Shown here: positions 59,450-64,000 of the stretch, one piece after another | How the letters are laid out: every line of letters starts with the position of its first letter | How positions within the stretch are numbered: the stretch's first letter is position 1 | Assembly (NCBI RefSeq): GCF_016587375.1 | Contig: NZ_BNJG01000001.1 | Coordinates: 744,001-808,000 of the forward strand | Source of the DNA: Ktedonobacter robiniae | Lineage (GTDB): Bacteria; Chloroflexota; Ktedonobacteria; Ktedonobacterales; Ktedonobacteraceae | Length of the DNA stretch: 64,000 bases | Direction: 5' to 3' | Translations under genes and position numbers: made by a program | Notes under the pieces: model-generated | The model's input: the letters and a program-made list of their open reading frames with translations, nothing else | What the model was told of the DNA's origin: nothing | Databases searched by the model: none

Positions 59450-60505
59450 TCATGCGCGAGCGGCAACAAAAATGCTCGCGGGCTGTCCCAGGACGACCAG
59501 GACAACTTTCTTTGTGATGCGCCAGTTCTGTTCGCGTAGCGCGGCCTCCCACAGGCGATTTTCGCTTGTCAGGGCTACCAGCAAGCCATCTGGACTCAAC
59601 ACGCGCCGAAACTCGTGCGCGAGGGCCTTATAGAGCTTGACATTCTTCTCGGGTGTTCCAATCTGCTTGCCAAAGGGCAGGTTGGTAATGATGCGCGTTA
59701 TGGAGCCTTCCTCCAGGGGAAGGGAGCGCGCATCCCAGGTCTTAAGCGTCATCTCGACACGGGCATGCCGCGCATTACGTTGCGCAACTGTCACAGCCTC
59801 CTCACGTAAGTCTCCACCCAGCAGGGCCTCATATGGCTCCTCGGCAAGCCCACGCTCAATGAGAATGGTGCCCGCGCCACAGAGAGGATCAAGCACAATA
59901 TCTTGCGCCGTTGGACGCGAGAGAACGCACATTGCGGCCGCAATGGTGGGCCGCAGCGAAGCGGGCAGGTGCTCCTGTTTATAATGGCGATGTCGCATGA
60001 TCGCGTCACTGAGCCGGACACCTATCAGGACCTCGCTCCCATTGATCCAGACCCAGAATTCTATATCGGCATCATCTTTCACGAGGCGCATCCCCCGAGG
60101 CAGGTTTCGCTGGAGGGCCGCGCCCACCGATTCGCCGGCATCAATACGCCGGAACTCATGATAACCCGATTTCTGGCTCACGACGCGCCACGTTTTGGGT
60201 AGAGAGCCATGGTGCGCGCGGCGCCAGAGCGTCATCGCCTCGCTAACATTGGCATTGAGGGTCGCGCCATGCACCACACGCAGGGCATCACGCCCGGGAC
60301 CTAAGCTCTTGATATGTGCCAGGGTGACAAATACATCTTCGACTGTGCGCAGCTCCAGTAACTCGGCTGGAGAGGCCGCTGTACGAAACAGCGCGATGCC
60401 GCGAGAGAACTTCACAAGCTCAGCATCAGCGAATCTGGCATGAATCTCACTAAAGGCAATCGTCTCCAACCCCGGCATCGTCATGACATAATACAGATAC
60501 GACAT
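59450..60505 (-). CDS. THUMP-type RNA (guanine-N2) methyltransferase
   Basis: A 351-residue SAM-dependent RNA methyltransferase of the RlmL/Trm14 group. The N-terminal half has a THUMP-like RNA-binding domain (from about 60 to 150); the catalytic half contains DPLCGAGTILIERGL (SAM loop), LLGGDLREEAV, and ITNLPFGKQIG (the N-x-P-F catalytic motif, Leu instead of the usual Pro). Substrate is most likely tRNA or 23S rRNA guanine. Same strand as efp, 63 bases upstream of it, so possibly co-transcribed. Confidence 0.88.
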   Translation of the reverse strand: MSYLYYVMTMPGLETIAFSEIHARFADAELVKFSRGIALFRTAASPAELLELRTVEDVFVTLAHIKSLGPGRDALRVVHGATLNANVSEAMTLWRRAHHGSLPKTWRVVSQKSGYHEFRRIDAGESVGAALQRNLPRGMRLVKDDADIEFWVWINGSEVLIGVRLSDAIMRHRHYKQEHLPASLRPTIAAAMCVLSRPTAQDIVLDPLCGAGTILIERGLAEEPYEALLGGDLREEAVTVAQRNARHARVEMTLKTWDARSLPLEEGSITRIITNLPFGKQIGTPEKNVKLYKALAHEFRRVLSPDGLLVALTSENRLWEAALREQNWRITKKVVLVVLGQPASIFVAARA

Positions 60506-60627
60506 CCACGTACTTTTTCTAATGAATAACAGTCACACTACATTACACGCTGAGAAAGGGCAGCAGAGAATGAGGAAGCCCAGCGTGCAATGTTATCACA
60601 AACCACTCTCTGAAGCAACGTAGAGAG

Positions 60628-60678
60628 ATGTTTAGTGGCTGGTGAGCTTGCAATGTAAGCTCACCAGCCACTAAACAT
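60628..60678 (-). terminator. 22-bp perfect hairpin after the HEAT-repeat gene
   Basis: Arms 60628-60649 and 60657-60678 are exact complements; located 14 bases beyond the end of the leftward gene at 60692. Confidence 0.8.
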
Positions 60679-60691
60679 ACCTTATTTTTCT

Positions 60692-61489
60692 CTACGCAAG
60701 CAGTCTGGCAACCTGCTCTGTATCGCGCACAAACCTGGCCAGGCGTTTCTTTTTGAGGTTTTCCCGCAAGATCCAGGCAATATCAGTGTCGTTCCACGAG
60801 GCACACTCACGCATCAGGGCAAACCCCTCGTTGGGGGAAGCAGCTGTTGCCACGCTCAAGGTATAGGCCAGGGTCCGTCGCAGGATACGAAAATCCTCAT
60901 GCTTACGCTCAGCCAGGGGTACCGCCCTGGCCCGCTCCAGAACGATCCGCTGTAGATCCAGTGCCGCGTTCATCAGCTCCGGTGCATTGAACAGAGGGGC
61001 TTCCGCCAGCGTTGCGATGGCCGCGCGCTGTTGCAAGAAGCTCCCCTTCGTCGCCAGGGCGCGCAGGTGCGCCAGTATGGGAGAGGAGTTGGCCTGTAGC
61101 AGATGTTGAAACGCGATGGCCACTCCTTCGCGAATACGCCAATAGGGGCTACAGGAATAGCGATCCAACAACTCCAGCGTCTCCTCCTGCCAGCTCGGCT
61201 CAGCGGCTGCACACATCCCCGCGGAGATGACACCGCAGAGGATCACGAACTCAGAAGGTGTATTGCCCGACATCCATTTTCGATCACCACTGACAAAGTA
61301 CTGTACCAGGGAATACACTTTATCGAGGTACCTGGGTATAGCCGCCGCCAGCAGGCCTCCGACATCATTTGCCAGCTCTAAGTTAGCGCGAGGTCCAGGT
61401 AGGCGGCTATTCTCGCGCAAATAAAACTCCAATGGTCGAGGATTACCCGTTAACGCCCTCTCTACCAGGGAAGACAAAGTATCATGCAT
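60692..61489 (-). CDS. HEAT-like repeat protein
   Basis: A 265-residue all-helical protein. Repeating helix pairs such as ILCGVISAGMCAAAEPSW, WRIREGVAIAFQHLL and FLQQRAAIATLAEAPLF have the HEAT pattern (Asp/Arg in the turn, Ala-rich second helix). The conserved C-terminal region WNDTDIAWILRENLKKKRL recalls DNA alkylation repair (AlkD)-type proteins, but the active-site residues cannot be assigned. No enzyme function is claimed. Confidence 0.7.
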   Translation of the reverse strand: MHDTLSSLVERALTGNPRPLEFYLRENSRLPGPRANLELANDVGGLLAAAIPRYLDKVYSLVQYFVSGDRKWMSGNTPSEFVILCGVISAGMCAAAEPSWQEETLELLDRYSCSPYWRIREGVAIAFQHLLQANSSPILAHLRALATKGSFLQQRAAIATLAEAPLFNAPELMNAALDLQRIVLERARAVPLAERKHEDFRILRRTLAYTLSVATAASPNEGFALMRECASWNDTDIAWILRENLKKKRLARFVRDTEQVARLLA

Positions 61490-61734
61490 GGCAACCCGTC
61501 CTTGTCATCCACAACTAGGATCAACTATGCTTCGCACTTCGCGTCTCCAGCCACGCCTCCTCCCGCCCTCGCCCGAGGTATCAGAGAGTAATCGTGAAAC
61601 ACCTCACGCTCTCCCTTTATTACCCCTTGCTTCCTCTTTTTCGCCAAAGATATAGAAGCTCGTATAACCTATTTTATCACAAGTTTGTTGTGGCTTTGCA
61701 TATGAAAGGGTTATGATATTTGTTCAACGCTCTT

Positions 61735-61763
61735 CTCATCGGCTCGCTGCGCGAGCCGATGAG
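61735..61763. terminator. 13-bp hairpin, first of two after the MBL gene
   Basis: Perfect arms 61735-61747 and 61751-61763, TGC loop. Confidence 0.65.
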
Positions 61764-61814
61764 TAAAGGGGGGGTGTGGAAAATGGCTTTGTCATTTTCC
61801 ACACCCCCCTTTAC
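61763..61814 (-). terminator. 22-bp hairpin with one bulge, second of two after the MBL gene
   Basis: Arms 61763-61785 and 61793-61814 pair except for seven G against six C. Confidence 0.7.
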
Positions 61815-61839
61815 CCTGGAAGGTACAGGAACGCCTATA

Positions 61840-62568
61840 CTACTGTGCGGCAGCTACAACACTGCTCTGCCCATATTTGCGGGCGTGATCCTCAATGGCA
61901 CGATCCATAGCCGCCAGGGGATTCTTGACGACGGGGCCATGACCCGCAGAGAGACGCGTAGGCTCAAGGGCGCGAAGCTTGCGTGCACTCTCCAGGGCCA
62001 ACCCCTTGTGCCAGGTCGCCTGGGCAACCAGGGGGAAGAGCGGCACAAAGGTGCCAGTTACAGCAACTTTTGCCATAGTCTGGAAGGCATCGCCAGCTAT
62101 CAGGGTACGATCACGCGTATCCAGGAATGAGAGGTGCCCTGGCGTGTGCCCTGGCGTGGCAATGACCTCCAATGAACCCACGCGCTCGCCTTCGTGAATC
62201 AGGCGGGTGGGACGCGTTTTGCGCGCCGGCCAGCCCCCACGCAACTGATCCTGCGGCTCATCCTTATCCAGGCTCATATCTCCGGCAAGGAAACGAGACT
62301 CGCGCGCTCCAACCAACACTTCAGCATCTGGCAAGAGGTCATGCAGGGTGTCCAGCGCCCCCACGTGATCGACATGTGCATGGGTTAGCAACAAGCGTAC
62401 AATTGGGAGATTATACCCCTGCGCGATTTTGAGGATCTGCGGCGCAATACCTTCAGTTGTACCGGCATCTACAAGCGTAAATCCATCCTCTTCGCGCACC
62501 AGATAAAAGTTGACAAAACCCATCTGGGTTATCTGGATAAAGTTCTCTCCATGTTGACGGACTTTCAT
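61840..62568 (-). CDS. MBL-fold metallo-hydrolase
   Basis: A 242-residue metallo-beta-lactamase-fold enzyme. LLLTHAHVDHVG is the H-x-H-x-D-H metal motif, ATPGHTPGHLSF gives the next His, LIAGDAF the bridging Asp, and SAGHGPV the last His. The general form is that of glyoxalase II-like or quorum-quenching hydrolases; the substrate is not known. ATG 62568 is chosen because GAGGG lies six bases upstream; a longer frame to 62610 adds a basic leader. No signal peptide, so cytoplasmic. Confidence 0.9.
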   Translation of the reverse strand: MKVRQHGENFIQITQMGFVNFYLVREEDGFTLVDAGTTEGIAPQILKIAQGYNLPIVRLLLTHAHVDHVGALDTLHDLLPDAEVLVGARESRFLAGDMSLDKDEPQDQLRGGWPARKTRPTRLIHEGERVGSLEVIATPGHTPGHLSFLDTRDRTLIAGDAFQTMAKVAVTGTFVPLFPLVAQATWHKGLALESARKLRALEPTRLSAGHGPVVKNPLAAMDRAIEDHARKYGQSSVVAAAQ

Positions 62569-62680
62569 TGGTTTCCCTCTTTCGTTTTTTGTCCATTTCG
62601 ATGATGCCATACACTACTTCTGTGTTCAGATGTATGCTAGAGGCAGACTCCACACAAAAAAATAAACACAAACAAATGTA

Positions 62681-62899
62681 TTAATCCAGATGTATTGTGG
62701 ATTCATTGACCTCTAGCATGGACAGGAGCAGGCCCAGATTGTTGAGTTTGAGCAACACCCCATAGAGTGCCGCTTGATCTGGCAGAACTCCCTTAAGCAA
62801 AGTTGTTCCCTGATCCTCCTGGATAATCTCCAAGTCATCAAACCAGGACTGCCAGGATGGGTCCAGGTGGCCAGCAATGCGAATGCGGCATTTCATCAT
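62681..62899 (-). CDS. Small conserved protein, 72 residues
   Basis: A short protein with the pattern MKCRIRIAGHLDPSWQSWFD, GTTLLKGVLPDQAALYGVLL and a leucine-rich end. It looks like a complete alpha/beta unit, and I recall similar short proteins in Chloroflexota and Actinobacteria without known function. The spacing between strand and helix and the D-Q-A-A-L-Y-G block suggest a conserved fold. GGAG lies upstream of the tandem ATG codons. Confidence 0.65.
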   Translation of the reverse strand: MMKCRIRIAGHLDPSWQSWFDDLEIIQEDQGTTLLKGVLPDQAALYGVLLKLNNLGLLLSMLEVNESTIHLD

Positions 62900-62962
62900 T
62901 CCCAGGTGCTCCTCTGTATATCTTCGTTCTGAGACAAAGATACCATGAGCATCGGGGTCACA

Positions 62963-63006
62963 ATGATAGCCAAAAGGCTACCTAATGGCCACCTTTTGGC
63001 TATCAT
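62963..63006 (-). terminator. 15-bp hairpin between LuxR and the small protein gene
   Basis: Arms 62963-62977 and 62992-63006 are exact complements. Located after the end of the leftward LuxR gene at 63038. Confidence 0.7.
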
Positions 63007-63037
63007 CGCAAAAAGAAACGGCAAGCACAGAAGAGAA

Positions 63038-64000
63038 CTAGAGCAGAGAGCGCTCACGGGCACAAGCCACAGCTTGCAGACGATTCTCTGCTCCCAGTTT
63101 ACTCAAAATACCAGCGACATGCTTTTTGGCGGTGCCCAGCGATACCACGAGCTGGCGTGCAATATCCTGGTTGGTCGCGCCCTGGGCTAACAAACGCAAT
63201 ACTTCCTCTTCACGCCGAGTCAGTGGCTCGTTTGGTAGTAACTGAGACTGCTTCTGACCCTCCGAACCTTGTTTTAGTGGCTGAGACGAAGGGCTGATAT
63301 CTGGCGCAACTTCTGCCTTTGCGTGAGCGTGGTCGGCTGGGAAAGCCGCAAGCAGTTTGCTGATATAGGGGAGCGCAATCATGGAGTTTGTTGGATTGGT
63401 AAGCAGGCTTTGTAGTACTTCCTGCATAGGTTGGCCTACATCGACATAGACCCGGACATAGCCTGCTGGTTCACTGATAGTAAGCGCACGAATTGCAACC
63501 TCTCGCGCACGCTCAGCCTCACCTGCTTGCTGATAAGCTGCGGCCCACAGGGCCAAAAATTCGATTCTAGAGCTACTATCCCCAGATTGATCCAGTTCTG
63601 TGCTGAAACGTTGTAGGGCCGCCAGTGCTTGTTCATGCTGATGCAGGGCGAGATACACCCGTATCAAAGTCATAAACTCCTCTTTGCGTTTAGCATCCCA
63701 GGTTTCCAGGCGCGCAGCCTCGCGTTCAGCCCAACTGCGAGCAGCTACCAGGTCGCCAGTCTTGAGCCAGTACCAGACCTGTACAACGGTGACCCGGAAG
63801 CTGTGGAGAGCAAATTGTCGCCGCTGTACAATCTCCTCGGCCTTTGCAAGCATCGCTGGCACCACATCTAGTTCGCCAGCGATAACTGAGAGCCAGGCCG
63901 AATAGGCCTGACCGACAATAATCTGATCCACCTGCTGCCAGATATGTGAGAACTGACGCAGGGTCTGTGCGGCCTCCAGTGCTTCATCCATGCGGTTCCA
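63038..64000 (-). CDS. LuxR-family regulator (MalT-like), C-terminal part
   Basis: Truncated by the end of the window, with the frame open at 64000. About 320 residues are seen. The first ~190 form TPR-like helix pairs (EALEAAQTLRQFSHIWQQV and GDLVAARSWAEREAARLE). A Ser/Gln-rich linker leads to the C-terminal LuxR HTH: LTRREEEVLRLLAQGATNQD, IARQLVVSLGTAKKHVAGIL. The MalT class has an upstream NTPase domain, which would lie outside the window. It should activate transcription in response to an effector, unknown here. Confidence 0.9.
   Translation of the reverse strand, partial: WNRMDEALEAAQTLRQFSHIWQQVDQIIVGQAYSAWLSVIAGELDVVPAMLAKAEEIVQRRQFALHSFRVTVVQVWYWLKTGDLVAARSWAEREAARLETWDAKRKEEFMTLIRVYLALHQHEQALAALQRFSTELDQSGDSSSRIEFLALWAAAYQQAGEAERAREVAIRALTISEPAGYVRVYVDVGQPMQEVLQSLLTNPTNSMIALPYISKLLAAFPADHAHAKAEVAPDISPSSQPLKQGSEGQKQSQLLPNEPLTRREEEVLRLLAQGATNQDIARQLVVSLGTAKKHVAGILSKLGAENRLQAVACARERSLL

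Larger units (their letters stand above)
61490..61839. other. Intergenic region of 350 bases
   Basis: No gene is seen. It contains two adjacent hairpins, 61735-61763 and 61763-61814, that would terminate the MBL gene. Confidence 0.5.

Overview
The window looks like chromosome from a filamentous Chloroflexota bacterium of the Ktedonobacteria type. This is inference from gene content: a DUF2079 membrane protein, proline/glutamine-rich tails on many membrane proteins, a LexA with an Ala-Gly cleavage site, and a MalT-like LuxR regulator. Promoters with TTGACA/TATAAT-like boxes and AGGAGG-type ribosome binding sites are easy to see. No rRNA or tRNA genes and no CRISPR array were found; the one housekeeping RNA gene is tmRNA (ssrA).

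Layout. 1-19.5 kb is core chromosome: D-Ala-D-Ala carboxypeptidase, a phosphoesterase with an acidic insert, pth, an S41-like peptidase, an SdpR/SdpI-like pair with a YhfC-type protease, mfd, a polyprenyl-sugar glycosyltransferase and DUF2079 protein, a glycerophosphodiesterase, and a Fur box-fur-VIT iron export locus. ssrA lies at 19622-19994. Directly after its 3' end begins an AT-richer accessory region (about 20-28.2 kb) with an inward tyrosine integrase, an excisionase, a second recombinase that has lost its nucleophile, a Rep_trans-like replication protein, zinc-ribbon proteins, a PAPS-reductase-like PP-loop protein and a nested IS607-type transposon (serine transposase plus TnpB). 28-41.8 kb returns to mostly core genes (GtrA, flippase, DedA, lexA, bifunctional nuclease, YggT, lysA, gltX), several of them interrupted.

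41.93-51.83 kb is a second, apparently intact integrative element bounded by a 19-bp near-perfect direct repeat. It has a leftward HTH regulator facing a repeat-rich operator and promoter, then a long rightward operon: small zinc-ribbon proteins, a muramidase-like protein, an OB-like small protein, an HNH protein, a four-helix membrane protein, an archaeo-eukaryotic-type primase carrying a DnaG-like zinc finger, a DUF488 protein, a Rep_trans-like initiator and a complete tyrosine integrase next to the right repeat. The initiators of the two elements are recognisable paralogues, so two related families of rolling-circle-type integrative elements sit 14 kb apart.

51.9-64 kb is core again: CPBP protease, an exopolysaccharide group (UDP-glucuronate decarboxylase, O-antigen ligase, flippase), rpsU, ybeY, dgkA, efp, a THUMP-type RNA methyltransferase, a HEAT-repeat protein, an MBL hydrolase and a truncated LuxR regulator.

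Two themes run through the whole window. First, many intergenic spaces hold very long, near-perfect inverted repeats (arms of 13-33 bp), many with a CC-TNC-GG apex; most sit where terminators are expected but some lie between divergent genes. Second, several genes are broken by one base or one codon (gltX, a grpB homologue, a membrane protein at 34.5 kb, a zinc-ribbon protein), which is either real decay or assembly error.
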